From Paramyrothecium sp. XJ0827 (Eukaryota; Ascomycota; Sordariomycetes; Hypocreales; Stachybotryaceae), in contig JAJFPB010000001.1 in NCBI GenBank assembly GCA_020881915.1, forward strand, positions 3,658,001 to 3,722,000: a DNA stretch of 64,000 bases, given 5' to 3'. Below are positions 44,594 through 58,267 of this stretch, piece after piece. The number at the start of each line of letters is the position of its first letter. Positions within the stretch are counted from its first letter, which is position 1. Both the position numbers and the translations under genes were made by a program. The notes beneath the pieces were generated by a model. That model was not told the DNA's origin, made no database searches, and saw only the letters and a list, made by a program, of their open reading frames with translations.

Positions 44594-46960
44594 ATGCAGG
44601 CCAGGAGGCAACTAATACTATCGGCCCAGCGCCTTGCTGGAGCTTCGAGGAGATCTGCCGGCCCACTGGCCCGGGCTCTGGCAGGACAGACGTCTCGCTC
44701 GGCACTCTTACGGCCTCTTCCCATCGTGTCCGTGCGGAACTATGCAAACGGACGCCCGCACCCGCCTGGTGGAACTCACCGCATGAACATGAGTGGTGAG
44801 GAGGAAAAGCCTGCGCTGGAGCAATTCGGAGTTGACTTGACCGCCCGAGCAAGAGACGGCAAGCTTGACCCGGTCATTGGAAGGGACGGGGAGATTCAGC
44901 GGACTATTCAAATTTTATCACGACGAACCAAAAACAACCCGGTGCTCATCGGAAATGCCGGAACTGGCAAGACAGCAATTCTAGAGGGACTAGCCCTGCG
45001 CATCGTGCGAGGCGATGTTCCTGAGAGCATCAAGAAGAAGAGAGTCATCAGTCTCGACCTTGGCTCACTTATCGCTGGGGCGAAATTCAGGGGAGACTTT
45101 GAGGAACGGCTGAAGAAGGTCCTCGACGAGGTGCAGAAGGCGGAGGGCCAGGTCATCCTCTTCATTGATGAGCTGCACACTCTTCTAGGCCTTGGAAAAG
45201 CCGAGGGCTCCATTGATGCTTCTAACTTGCTGAAGCCAGCATTGGCCCGAGGCGATCTTCAGTGCTGTGGTGCAACCACATTGAACGAATACCGACAAAT
45301 TGAAAAAGACGTAGCCCTTGCGCGTCGCTTCCAGCCCATTCTGGTTAACGAGCCAACTGTGGAGGATACCATCAGCATTCTCCGAGGCATCAAGGACAAG
45401 TACGAAGTACACCATGGAGTTCGTATCACAGACGGTGCCCTGGTAGCCGCTGCGACTCTGTCCAACAGATACATCACCGACCGCTTTCTCCCGGACAAGG
45501 CCATTGATTTGATGGACGAAGCGGCGAGTCACCTCAAGCTCCAGCATGAGTCGAAACCCGAGGACATCATGCGACTGGACCACAAAATCATGACGATTCA
45601 GATTGAGCTCGAGAGCTTGCGCAAGGAGAAGGACATTGCCAGCAAGGAGCGCCGGGAGAAGTTGGAGAAGGACCTAAAGAGCCTTCAAGATGAGATTTCT
45701 GCCCTCAACGCTCGCTGGGAGAAGGAGCGATCCGAGATTGAATCCGTGAAGAAGATTCAGGAGGATTTGGACAAGGCCAAGTTCGAGCTGGAGCAAGCCC
45801 AAAGAGAAGGAAACTTTGGCCGAGCCTCCGAGCTTCGCTTCGGAGTCATTCCCACGCTCGAGCAGAAGCTGCCGACCGATCAAGAAGGGGAGCAGGCTAA
45901 GGGCAGCGACACGTTAATTCACGAGTCTGTGACTGCCGATGACATTGCGAATGTTGTCTCTCGCATTACAGGCATCCCAGTTTCCAAACTGACCTCGGGC
46001 CATATCGAGAAATTAATCCACATGGAAGATAGCCTACGAGAAGCAGTCAAGGGACAGGATGAAGCTATCAAGGCTGTTTCCGATGCAGTTCGACTGCAGA
46101 GGGCTGGCCTGAGCGGCGAGAACCGGCCTCTAGCTTCCTTCTTCTTCCTTGGACCCACCGGTGTCGGCAAGACGGAGCTGTGCAAGAAGCTGGCCGGATT
46201 CCTCTTCTCATCGGAGTCCGCCGTCGTTCGGTTCGACATGTCCGAGTTCCAGGAGAAGCACACGATATCCCGACTCATTGGAGCACCTTCTGGATACGTC
46301 GGCTACGAAGACGCTGGCCAACTGACCGAGGCCGTCCGTCGTAAGCCATATGCGGTTCTCCTCTTTGATGAGTTTGAAAAGGCGCATCGCGACATCTCGG
46401 CCCTCTTGTTGCAGGTCCTGGATGAAGGTTACCTGACGGACGCTCAGGGCCACAAAGTTGATTTCAGGAATTGTATTATTGTATTGACCAGCAACCTCGG
46501 AGCCGACATTCTGGTCGGCCATAACCACATGCACCCTTACAAGGAGACGCCTGAGGGTGACGTGGACCCATCGGTGCGGAAGGCGGTCATGGACGTTGTC
46601 GCCGGGGCTTACGCTCCTGAGTTCCTCAACCGCATTGATTCGTTCATCATCTTCAAGCGGCTCGCCAAGACAGCCATCCGGGAGATTGTCGACATCCGCC
46701 TCAAGGAGCTGCAGCAGCGCCTGGACGACCGACGAATCACACTCTCAGTGCCGGACGAGGTCAAGGACTGGCTGGCGGAGCGCGGCTACGATCCTAAATT
46801 TGGCGCTCGGCCACTGAACCGCCTGATCACCAACGAGATTGGCAACGGCCTTGCGGACAAGATCATCCGGGGAGAGCTCAAGATGGGCGAAAGTGTCGAA
46901 GTGTCCCTCAAGGAGGATGGTGAAGGATTGAATATCATGGCGGTGACCAAGGCTGCATAA
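44594..46960 (+). CDS. HSP78: Mitochondrial Hsp100 disaggregase Hsp78 (ClpB family)
   Basis: Single exon of 788 aa. The first 50 residues ([20 protein letters not shown]...) are a basic presequence. Unlike cytosolic Hsp104 and bacterial ClpB it lacks the N-terminal repeat domain and goes straight into NBD1 ([23 protein letters not shown]), with Walker A GNAGTGKT near residue 120 and [10 protein letters not shown]. The coiled-coil middle domain follows (about 310-410), then NBD2 with GPTGVGKT near 519 and [10 protein letters not shown], and the C-terminal [15 protein letters not shown]. Known role: rescue of aggregated matrix proteins with Hsp70 (Ssc1). An ATG at 44564 would add 10 residues; MQARRQ is preferred. 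Confidence 0.95.
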   Translation: MQARRQLILSAQRLAGASRRSAGPLARALAGQTSRSALLRPLPIVSVRNYANGRPHPPGGTHRMNMSGEEEKPALEQFGVDLTARARDGKLDPVIGRDGEIQRTIQILSRRTKNNPVLIGNAGTGKTAILEGLALRIVRGDVPESIKKKRVISLDLGSLIAGAKFRGDFEERLKKVLDEVQKAEGQVILFIDELHTLLGLGKAEGSIDASNLLKPALARGDLQCCGATTLNEYRQIEKDVALARRFQPILVNEPTVEDTISILRGIKDKYEVHHGVRITDGALVAAATLSNRYITDRFLPDKAIDLMDEAASHLKLQHESKPEDIMRLDHKIMTIQIELESLRKEKDIASKERREKLEKDLKSLQDEISALNARWEKERSEIESVKKIQEDLDKAKFELEQAQREGNFGRASELRFGVIPTLEQKLPTDQEGEQAKGSDTLIHESVTADDIANVVSRITGIPVSKLTSGHIEKLIHMEDSLREAVKGQDEAIKAVSDAVRLQRAGLSGENRPLASFFFLGPTGVGKTELCKKLAGFLFSSESAVVRFDMSEFQEKHTISRLIGAPSGYVGYEDAGQLTEAVRRKPYAVLLFDEFEKAHRDISALLLQVLDEGYLTDAQGHKVDFRNCIIVLTSNLGADILVGHNHMHPYKETPEGDVDPSVRKAVMDVVAGAYAPEFLNRIDSFIIFKRLAKTAIREIVDIRLKELQQRLDDRRITLSVPDEVKDWLAERGYDPKFGARPLNRLITNEIGNGLADKIIRGELKMGESVEVSLKEDGEGLNIMAVTKAA

Positions 46961-47666
46961 AGCCAAGATTTTGGGACTACATTCTTTTGTATTCATTTGA
47001 ACCTTGTTGAACGGGGCGGACTGTATCTAATATTGTGTACTGATACCAGGCTGTAGAGCAATTGTCTACATTAAATTAATTGATACCCCACCATTCTAGT
47101 CGACCATTCCTCGTGCACTCAGGGCCCTCGCAGATCGGCGGGCAAAGACGGAAGCCAGCAAAAAATACCTCCCTGGGTAAATGATCGCTACAGAGGTGTT
47201 TCCCCCGTACCCCTGCCAATTCCCCAACGTACTTTGTATGAATTTTTGGATGGTAGGTTTGAAACCTTTTTTTCTTTCTTCACCGTAAAATAGGTTTTTT
47301 GGGGGGGTTTGCGTTGAGGATAAAAGGTTTACCAAAGTAAACCAAAATAGTGACACAAAATACTCAAATCAAAGTCCATTTTAATCTGCAGATGCCTTTG
47401 CTTGACCAAAGTACAATGATCGCTGCCAATATTCTTTGTTTTCTCTCCTTCAGTTTTCGATAGCTTCTTAGCAAGATGACTGCAGCTTTTGTAAGAAAAA
47501 CTTGTTGGATGATTGGTGAATGTGTAGCTTTTTCTCAGTGAACATTTTCCCCAGCACGGCACGAGGTGAGGGGCAGGACGGTTTTGCGGCCTCTCTTTTT
47601 TCTGTCCCCCACCTTGCCCCTCCATCATCGTCATTCCCCATCCATTTGCCATTGCAACTGCCCGTC
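46961..47666. promoter_or_regulatory. Spacer HSP78 / ADE17
   Basis: 706 bases between tandem genes. AT-rich, with T- and G-runs near 47260-47310 and a pyrimidine-rich stretch just before the ADE17 ATG. Confidence 0.5.
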
Positions 47667-49607
47667 ATGTCTGATAGCCAGAAGATTGCAATTGTCTCCG
47701 TCTACGACAAGACCGGACTGCTCGATCTTGCCAAGGGCCTGGTCCAGCAGAATGTCCGACTCTTGGCCTCTGGCGGCACGGCTCGAATGATCCGCGAGTC
47801 TGGCTTCCCTGTTGAGTATGAGCGAGCCCGAATTCCCTTGCCTTGTCTTTCGATGGGACTGGGGGGTGCTGCTTGATGCCTCGTTCTGCAGCTGTGCGTA
47901 GGCTAACACGAGCGTCTACAGGGACATCTCTGCCATCACAAAGGCCCCCGAGATGCTTGCCGGCCGTGTCAAGACCCTGCACCCCGCCGTCCATGCCGGC
48001 ATCCTCGCCCGGGACCTCGCCTCCGACGAGAAGGACCTGGCCGAGCAGAACATCGACAAGGTGGACTTTGTCATCTGCAACCTCTACCCCTTCAAGGACA
48101 CCGTTGCCAAGGTCAACGTCAGCATCCCCGAGGCCGTCGAGGAGATTGACATCGGCGGCGTCACCCTTATTCGCGCTGCCGCCAAGAACCACAAGCGCGT
48201 CACGATCCTCAGCGACCCCCAAGACTACGCCGGCTTTCTCAAGGAGCTCGAGAAGGGCGAGATCACCGAGACGAGCCGAAACCGCTACGCTCTCAAGGCC
48301 TTTGAGCACACCGCCGACTACGACACTGCCATCTCCGATTTTTTCCGCAAGGAGTACGCCAGCGGAGACCAGTACATGGCCCTGCGCTACGGCGCCAACC
48401 CTCACCAGAAGCCCGCCGCCGCCTACTCCCTTACTTCCTCGCTGCCGTTCAAGGTCCTGGGTGGCTCTCCTGGTTACATCAACCTGCTCGACTGCCTGAA
48501 CGCCTGGCCCTTGGTCATGGAGCTCAAGCAGGCTCTTGGCAAGCCTGCCGCTGCCAGCTTCAAGCATGTTTCGCCCGCCGGTGCTGCCATTGGCCTTCCC
48601 CTGACCGAGGAGGAGCGCAAGGTGTATTTCGTCAACGACATTGAGGGCATCGAGAGCTCCCCTCTGGCTCAGGCCTACGCTCGCGCCCGTGGCGCGGACC
48701 GTATGAGCAGCTTCGGAGATGTCATTGCCCTGAGTGATGTTGTCGACGTCCCCACCGCCAGCATCATCTCCAAGGAGGTTTCCGACGGTGTCATCGCCCC
48801 TGGGTACGAAGAGGCGGCCCTGGCGATCCTCAAGAAGAAGAAGGGAGGCAAGTACCTCGTCCTGCAAATGGACCCAGACTACAACCCTCCCGCAACCGAG
48901 ACCCGAACTGTTTACGGCATCAACCTGCAACAGCACCGTAACGACGTTGAGATCTCGCCCAAGTCCTTCAACACCATCATCACTCCTAAGGATTCTGGTG
49001 CGCTCCCGGAGAACGCAGCCCGCGACCTGACTGTGGCTACCATCACCCTCAAGTATACCCAGAGCAACTCTGTCTGCTATACTAAAAACGGTCAGGTCAT
49101 CGGACTTGGCGCCGGACAGCAGTCCCGCATTCACTGCACCCGCCTCGCCGGCGACAAGGCCGACAACTGGTGGATGCGCTTCCACGAGCGAGTGCTGGGC
49201 ATCAAGTGGAAGAAGGGCACCAAGCGACCCGACAAGAGCAACGCCATCGACCTGCTCGTCAGCGGCCAACTCCCCAAGGATGGTCCTGAGAAGGAGGCCT
49301 TTGAGGGCATCTTTGAGAGCGTCCCTCCTGCCTTCACTCAGGAAGAGCGTGACAGCTGGATGGCGCAACTCAAGGATGTCTGCGTGTCGAGTGATGCTTT
49401 CGTACGTCTACACCAACCCCCGATACCGCGTCACATGCTAACAGATCATAGTTCCCTTTCATCGACAATGTCTTCCGAGCTTCCCGTTCAGGCGTCAAGT
49501 ACATTGCAGCCCCTGGTGGCAGCCAGAACGATGGCGCCGTCTTTGAGACTGCTGAGAAGCTTAACATCACGTTTGTCGAGCAGAACATTCGTCTCTTCCA
49601 CCACTAA
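47667..49607 (+). CDS. ADE17: Bifunctional AICAR transformylase / IMP cyclohydrolase
   Basis: Exons 47667-47815, 47922-49401 and 49452-49607 give 594 aa, full length. The IMP cyclohydrolase domain (1-200) has [42 protein letters not shown] and the [13 protein letters not shown] motif. The AICAR transformylase domain starts at about 205 with [11 protein letters not shown] and [11 protein letters not shown], whose Lys-His pair is catalytic, and ends [17 protein letters not shown] ... EQNIRLFHH. It carries out the last two steps of de novo purine synthesis, AICAR to FAICAR to IMP. Codon use is strongly GC-ending, which opens a 567-codon antisense frame that I do not accept. The last exon is only 156 nt and completes the family's usual C-terminus. 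Confidence 0.96.
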
Positions 49608-50148
49608 GGCGAGCCAGGGAAGATTTCGGTTTATTATGCAAGTGCAGGCACGACGATGATGTTCACAGAGGTGTTGAGATGCGGTCTGCTCCACCCATGA
49701 ACGAAGGGGCCTGACATGCTACGGCATCACTCACGCTTCTGTGACTGGAGAAAAAAACTGCAATGATGATATGTGTGATGGGGAAAAATGGAAACGTAAA
49801 GCAATTTGAGGATGTGCAAATGCGTAGGACAGTTGTAGCTTAGGTATCTTTAGATAGTATCAATACCTCGCCTGATGCAGACACACAAGCTCCTCGCGTA
49901 AACAGATCTTGGTTCAGCAGGGGGGCAGGCCCTTTGATGCACTGACGAGAGACTGATTTTCCTTGATGTGGGTGAAATTTGGCATCTGGCAGTGCGTCAA
50001 ACTGGGAATAGTCAGCGGGTGTGCTTGTTGCCAAAGACTTCGTAATATTGTGCCGAAGGGAAAGTCAAAGTGCCCGCCGTCTGTGTGTTAGCCCAAGCAC
50101 TTCACGTCTGCAACAAAATTGTTGGCTGAGACAGCTTCCGCTCATACA

Positions 50149-50185
<37 letters not shown>

Positions 50186-50969
50186 AAAAGAAGTAAAAAC
50201 GAAGTAAAAAGAAGGGGGGAAAAGTGTACCGCCCGCACGCCCGTAGTCGGGCAGCAGATGGGAAGCAAAACCAGTGGGCACGAGGCAGAACCCATCATAT
50301 GGCAAATGCCAACCTCATTGTGCGTCGTGCGACGTGCTGCAAGTGATATCACACTGTGGACGACGCTCTTATACTTTATGCTAGGGAAATGTGCAGTCAC
50401 GAACGAAAAAGGCGACGAGCAATGAGGACAGTGTAGAAAAACAATGCCAAGTTTACGAGGCCATACGTATGCTATCGATGCTAGGCCGCCTTCCAAGACC
50501 ATGCGCCTTGCTCCTAATTCCATTTAATTCCCTAACAATCTTGCGCGAGGAATCTCGTATTCCTGTTCCGCGGCCGGAAACCAACGAGGACCAGCTGAGC
50601 CTGAGAGACAGACACACGGTGCTCTTTGCCAGTTTTACGCGCCTCTCCGACCACGATGCATCTATTCTTCCCAGTTATTCTCCACCACAAGAGAGGTACG
50701 CTTTCCATCTTGTCCGGCGAGCCACTAGGAAGGGAATACTGGCGAGATCACGACAACACCACGAGACGAACAAAAAGATAAGAACGACGGAGATTCGAAC
50801 GGAAGCAGATGCGATGTTTATGAACTAATTTCGATTGGATTGACCGGAACTTTGCAAATTACAACCGAAACCTCGAATTCGGCGAGACCGACGTGAGATA
50901 GTATATGGGAGGAGGACAATGGTGGAGAAAAGGCGCGGTTTTAGTCAGAGGAGGCTTTCTCTCGACTCT
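49608..50969. other. Convergent 3' spacer ADE17 / ARF1
   Basis: 1.36 kb between two stops. It holds an A30 run and a degenerate GTAAAAA repeat (50151-50214). No gene recognised. Confidence 0.6.
50151..50214. repeat. A30 run with degenerate GTAAAAA repeat
   Basis: Thirty uninterrupted A (50151-50180), then imperfect GTAAAAA/GAAGTAAAAA units to 50214. Confidence 0.9.
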
Positions 50970-53283
<2,314 letters not shown>

Positions 53284-54050
53284 ATGCAGCTGTTCTCGTC
53301 CAAGGCCCTGCTCGCCGCTTGGGCGGCCTTCACGGCTGTCGCTGCTCACAACATCGTCCTGCCCGCCCACGGAAGCGAGTGCTTCCACGAGACCCTCCAC
53401 AAGGATGACGTGATGACCGTCACGTACCAGGTGGGAGACCGGGAGTTTGGCAGCGCTGGCAACCTCGACATCGACTTCTGGGTACGCTTCCCCCAATGCT
53501 TCGGTCCAGCCTGATATCGGGCGGGAAGCGCCGCCGGGACGGACAAGCTAACCTTTCTGTTCTACTAGATCACGCGACCCGACGGTGTCAACGAACTCGA
53601 GTCTCGATCCGTGTCGAACGGTGACCACTCGTTTACCGCCAAGCAGGACGGCAAGTACCTCTACTGCTTCAGCAACCAGCACTGGGGCGCCCACACCAAG
53701 GAGGTCTCCTTCAATGTTCACGGCATCGTCTACGTAAGCGAGTCCGAGGTCCCCGCCGATCCTCTCGAGGCCGAAAGTATGAATCTCCTCCCTCAATCCA
53801 TCCTCCTCCAATATCGCAGCTAACCAACCCTTTCTCCCTTACAGTCAAGCGCCTCTCCGAACTTCTGGCCCAGGTCAAGGACGAACAGGAATACATCGTC
53901 CTCCGCGAGCGCGTACACCGCAACACTGCCGAGAGCACCAACTCTCGTGTCAAGTGGTGGAACCTTTTCGTTATCGGTATCGTGATTGGAGAGTCTGTCT
54001 TCCAGGTGTGGTGGCTCCGACGGTTCTTCGAGGTCAAGCGCGTGGTATGA
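53284..54050 (+). CDS. EMP24: p24-family cargo receptor Emp24 (TMED2-like)
   Basis: Exons 53284-53481, 53569-53776 and 53845-54050 give 203 aa. A signal peptide covers about residues 1-20 (MQLFSSKALLAAWAAFTAVAA). The GOLD domain holds the paired cysteines of CFHE and YLYCFSN, then comes a lumenal coiled coil (LSELLAQVKDEQEYIVLRER) and one transmembrane helix (NLFVIGIVIGESVFQVWWL). The tail RRFFEVKRVV is nearly that of the p24-beta subfamily (Emp24/TMED2): the FF pair binds COPII and the basic residues bind COPI. Known role: packaging of GPI-anchored and other cargo between ER and Golgi. An in-frame ATG 45 nt upstream would spoil the signal peptide and was not used. Confidence 0.93.
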
Positions 54051-54574
54051 TTGTGACCGGTAAGGGTGGAAGTCAAGGTACCGGGGAGCATTTCTATGTA
54101 AACTTGCCCTCGAAAGATCTGAGTGCATCTGATAGAAGGAAAGCTGGCGATTGTTTTGGGAGCTCAGACCGTAGAGTCTACAACTTCAAGCAAGGATTAT
54201 GTGTTGAAAGCGTTGGTTGTACTTATAAGCACCTCATAAAGCTGAATCATGGTGGCTCCTCACCAATTGGAGTACGCGATAGTCAGCGGCGAATGCTATG
54301 AGTATTATTGCCGGCCACACTCATCCACACCATATGTGGGTTGGAGGATCATGACTTCATGCATCACAAGCAAAGCATCGTTCGTTGGTCTAGAAAGCAT
54401 GTCATATATACAGGCTACCAGGTGGCCTGGTAAATGCCAGAAAATCTACATAAACGCACACCGAACGGCACTTCATTGATTCATTTCAATGCGTAGCCCC
54501 TGGTACGCCCTTAAACGCCTATAAACGCCTTGGAAACGCTCGACTCGAAAGACAGCCGCATAAGAGCCAGAAAA
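54051..54574. other. Convergent 3' spacer EMP24 / DUF3405 gene
   Basis: 524 bases between two stops; nothing recognised. Confidence 0.6.
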
Positions 54575-57148
54575 TCAGGCAGCAGGGTCCGATTGCGGCA
54601 CCTCTTCGCCCTCCGTCGGGGGAGCCTCTACTGGCAGCTCCACGTCCTTGACCGGATGCAGCAGCATCGGTGGCAGACACATGCGTCCCTCGCCACCGGG
54701 CATGTTGCCTACCCCTTCGCCCTGCTTGCTCAGATCCTCGGTTGACTCAAACTCCTCACCGCCGTCGTTGTTGACCTTTAGGCCCAGCCAGCGCCGGTAG
54801 ACATTTGGGGAAAACCCAGAGTTGTAGAACCAGGACAGGCCGCGCATGTTGTGCTCCCGATCTCCAAACACACTCGTTCTCGAGCCGCCGCTTGATCCAT
54901 CGTGGCCACCATTGAACGTTGCCGCCATGTACTCGACAGGCCACTTGCGGTCGACAAAGACGGGGTGCGGCACGAAGACGGCTTTGTAACCATGCTGGAT
55001 GGCCACCGTCGCCGGCCACATCTCCGGGAAGGCAAACTGCTTCTTGAAGGCGGTCATCTTGTGCATTGTCATCAGCAGCCGGCGGGACATCCTGGAGGTT
55101 GTGATAATGTTGGCCCGCCGAGGAGGGAGAGGTCGCGAGCGGTTGAAACCAGTAATGTCGTCCCTCAGCAGCCAGGTGGTGCCATCGGGATCAAACATTG
55201 GGCTGAGGGAGATGTAGTCGGCATCTTCGCCGACGCCCCATTCGTAGTGGTCGCGCTCATAGGAGGTGGGCGGCACTGGATCCTCTTCCGGCTTGTACCA
55301 GTCATTCTCATCAGAAGGTCTTTGAGGGCCCCAGATAGCCTTGGCGCTCTTAGAAATCTCCTCTGGGGCCTTTTCTTTGGCACCAGGGATACCTTTCCAC
55401 AGGTTGTCGGCGCCGACAGCTCCCATCTCGCTCTGCACTCGAGCCATCTGCGAGAAGTCTTCCCAAGTACCGTGAACAGAAGGCAGGTAGAAGCGAGCGT
55501 TACGCTCCCAGAGGCCCTTGCGCGGCTGAGCCTTGGCCCAGTTCTCCATCTTGGTGAAGAGGTCGTAGTAGTGGCCAGTGTAGCGGACGTCCATTTCCCA
55601 TTGCCAGTAGTAGTCGTACTCAGGATGCACGTAAGCGAAGTATTGCATCGCCATGGTCAGCCCGCGATAGACACCATGGACGGGCAGGTCTGGGCCACGC
55701 GTGAAGAGGTCATGAATACCCTGGTACAGCGCCAGCATTTGCGTCTCGGTCCAAAGCGTGACCAGGCCTCGGAACTCTTCTGGAATGACATCGCGGATGC
55801 GCTGCTCGTAGAGCTCATGATCGGCCCAGACAGGATGCTGAGCATCGTTCTTCACCTGGACGAGAAGGTGAATGTCGTACCTGCCCCCGGAAGCCATGGC
55901 GAGTTCCGCAACCATCGATCTGATGTTGACGATGTCGTCTTCGCGGAAAAGGTACTCATCCCAACATCTGACAACAACGGCGGTCCTTGACTTCTTCGTG
56001 ACGCCATCCTTGCTTTGGTTATCCTCGTTAGCCTTGGAGTCTGTCACGGCTGCTTTAGAAGTGGCGGTCGAGGGGGTCGGCTGGACGGAATGGACGTTTG
56101 TTTTCTCCTCGCAGGCCTCGTGAGCGACGACCTTGCTTTCCTTCAGGCCTTGAACATAGAAGCCGTGTGGAGATGGTGTTTTGGGAGGCAGCTCCTTGAA
56201 TTGGGCAGCATTGGCAGCGAAGCATCGTCGCTGGACGTCAGCCCAGTCGACACCTCGAAAATCCACACGGGGGTGCTCCTCCCAGACGGCAGCGGAACCG
56301 TTGTTCTCGCCATGCTCTCCCGTGCCGAGGCCACCGGTCCGGACCGAATAACCGAATCCATACGGGCCCCATCGTCCGAACCGGTCAAAGCAGACGTCTT
56401 CCGGTAACTTGAGGAGCTCGTAGGAGCCGGCAACATTCAGTGGGAATCCTTGCGGGCGGCCGTTGTAGTACCGAATTGGTGGGAGGCGGACGGCTTTGGC
56501 GGCGTCGATGAAGCATTCTTGAAGATGAGACTCCTCAATTCTTGAGGGGTAATTATCCCATGGCATGCTCGTGGGAAGGTCTCGTTGCGCCACGCTCTCG
56601 ACAGGTGTCTCGCCAGCCTCCGCCTTATCGAGCTTTTCAGCCTCGGCATCAGAGAGCACCGGGTACTGAGGCTTGTGCTGCGCAAAAGGCACAATTGACT
56701 TGAGACCTCCATAATATCTTTCCAGGAAGGGAAACTTCTCCCACATGGGAGGGGGCGGCGGTCGAGCCTCGACCTTTCCATTGGCAACTTTCCAGTTCTC
56801 GACCTGGCTTGCACGGACGAGGCTGCCTATCATGAGTATGATGGTTCCCAGCAGAGCCAGAAACGCATAACGCGTGACCTTGGTGGGCAGTCGGTAAGGA
56901 TACAGAGAAGCAGTGCGCCGCACGGCAGCGGGCTTGTGTTTTGGCAGCATCGGGCGTCCAGCACCTTCCAAGGATCCAGAGGTATTTCTTGAGCTCCCCC
57001 GGGACACGTACGAGGTGGAAGTGTCCGAGTCGTCGTCTGATGGGTAGTATTCGTTGTCCGAGTATCGCTCCTTTGTAGGAGAGCGGACTCGTTGATATCG
57101 TGGCAGCCGCGGCTCGCGCGACCGAAGCGGATTTGACAGCAATCCCAT
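54575..57148 (-). CDS. DUF3405 type II membrane protein
   Basis: Single exon of 857 aa. The cytosolic N-terminus (about 90 residues) is basic and serine-rich, followed by one membrane helix (YAFLALLGTIILMIGSLV, about 93-110). The large lumenal part matches the fungal DUF3405 family: RTAVVVRCWDEYLFREDDIVNIRSMVAEL, YDIHLLVQVKND, YRGLTMAMQYFAYVHPEYDYYWQWEMDVRYTGHYY and ADYISLSPMFDPDGTTW give its conserved blocks. The WQWEMDVRYTG stretch, with acidic residues after a Rossmann-like region, and the topology resemble Golgi glycosyltransferases; that is inference, and no activity is established to my knowledge. It diverges from the luciferase-domain gene. Confidence 0.85.
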   Translation of the reverse strand: MGLLSNPLRSREPRLPRYQRVRSPTKERYSDNEYYPSDDDSDTSTSYVSRGSSRNTSGSLEGAGRPMLPKHKPAAVRRTASLYPYRLPTKVTRYAFLALLGTIILMIGSLVRASQVENWKVANGKVEARPPPPPMWEKFPFLERYYGGLKSIVPFAQHKPQYPVLSDAEAEKLDKAEAGETPVESVAQRDLPTSMPWDNYPSRIEESHLQECFIDAAKAVRLPPIRYYNGRPQGFPLNVAGSYELLKLPEDVCFDRFGRWGPYGFGYSVRTGGLGTGEHGENNGSAAVWEEHPRVDFRGVDWADVQRRCFAANAAQFKELPPKTPSPHGFYVQGLKESKVVAHEACEEKTNVHSVQPTPSTATSKAAVTDSKANEDNQSKDGVTKKSRTAVVVRCWDEYLFREDDIVNIRSMVAELAMASGGRYDIHLLVQVKNDAQHPVWADHELYEQRIRDVIPEEFRGLVTLWTETQMLALYQGIHDLFTRGPDLPVHGVYRGLTMAMQYFAYVHPEYDYYWQWEMDVRYTGHYYDLFTKMENWAKAQPRKGLWERNARFYLPSVHGTWEDFSQMARVQSEMGAVGADNLWKGIPGAKEKAPEEISKSAKAIWGPQRPSDENDWYKPEEDPVPPTSYERDHYEWGVGEDADYISLSPMFDPDGTTWLLRDDITGFNRSRPLPPRRANIITTSRMSRRLLMTMHKMTAFKKQFAFPEMWPATVAIQHGYKAVFVPHPVFVDRKWPVEYMAATFNGGHDGSSGGSRTSVFGDREHNMRGLSWFYNSGFSPNVYRRWLGLKVNNDGGEEFESTEDLSKQGEGVGNMPGGEGRMCLPPMLLHPVKDVELPVEAPPTEGEEVPQSDPAA

Positions 57149-58267
57149 GGTGGCTCACCACGACGGGAACGTACTGTGGCCTTCTGTTAGCACTGCAATG
57201 CAATACGCAAGGCGGAGGTCCCAGCATACCAGTCGAGTATCTCTTGCGTCCGTTTCCGGCAATGGGTGGATGTCTTAGGTTTTTCGATGGTGTGAGAAGG
57301 GTTCGTTCCGCATACAGCGACTGGAATGCTAGCTCAGATGATTGTATGGAGATGGAACTAAGCTTGGTCAAAGACAATGTAGCTGATTTTGTAAAGAGAT
57401 AATTACATAACTTGACATCCGTTCGAAACCAGCAAGCACTGCCTTGACCGCATGCTGCAACCAGGCAGCCCATGGGGTGTTGTCTGGTTGGGATGGTTGC
57501 CCAGCAACGCTCCGCCGCTGGTCATTGAATCGCAACCTTGCAGTCCACGTCACGGCGCGCCCCTGGGGACAATCCCTACTAAGATAACTAACTGCCTTAC
57601 CCTACCTTACCATACCTCACCTTGGCTTCCTTATCTAACGCAAGCTTTGGTACGGCCGTGACCTCCATGTCTGCTAGTAAAGGTGAATAAAGTTGGATTT
57701 AGTACGTAACACGTACGACGGGCCAACGGCCGGGGCTATTGAAACCTTCGCACGGCGCCATGCTCTACCGTCCGCCTACTCCTCACGATACTTCACCCTG
57801 TTTTGATCTGTTACCACAAGATACAGCACAAGGTTGTGATACGATGAGAATAAATATAGAGCAACCTGCAGTCGAGTTGGTTTCGTCAAGGACCATGGTT
57901 TGGCAATGAAATAAAACTAGAACCTCGAGATGAGATGGTGAATTGCTACCAAGCCCCGATATCTCCTTCATCCTCAAGGGAGCTCCGCCGAGGTGTACAC
58001 AATCAATCAATTCTAAGGAGGCTGTAAATTAAGCTCCAACGTAGTGGCTTTCTCCCGTCTATCTATCATTGGTTTGGCGATCATCCACAGTGCTGTTCAG
58101 GCTGGTCTTTGGGCATCGCTAACAGTCCGAAGGCCATGCGGTGAAGGAGCGGCACGCATGGGTAGTGCTGACTTTGTTGGTCGGTCTGTCCCCGTCAAAT
58201 CTCGTGATAAGTCTGTTTGCCTGCACTGCCCTCAGGCCTCATCGCCATAATCAAGTTATGCAAAACC
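57149..58267. promoter_or_regulatory. Divergent region DUF3405 / luciferase-domain gene
   Basis: 1.1 kb with a run of ACCT-type motifs at 57596-57624 (CCTTACC, CTACCTTACC, TACCTCACC). No gene recognised. Confidence 0.5.
57596..57624. repeat. ACCT-type motif cluster
   Basis: Five ACC/ACCT units in 29 bases (CCTTACCCTACC, TTACCATACC, TCACCTT), same style as the array at 38423. Confidence 0.6.

Noticed and set aside
47665..49368. 567-codon open frame antisense to ADE17
   Set aside because: Fully inside ADE17 on the other strand. GC-ending codons in the real gene remove stops from the antisense frame; the translation is a repetitive Leu/Val/Asp/Gly string without any domain.
50151..50214. A30 run as the tail of a retroposed element
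   Set aside because: No element body, no target-site duplication and a simple GTAAAAA repeat alongside; a microsatellite explains it.
50788..50815. GTTCGAATC-like T-loop on the minus strand
   Set aside because: The flanking bases do not form a T-stem, and no A box or cloverleaf could be built, so no tRNA is called.
54902..55990. 362-codon open frame antisense to the DUF3405 gene
   Set aside because: Shadow of a long intronless gene; no domain.
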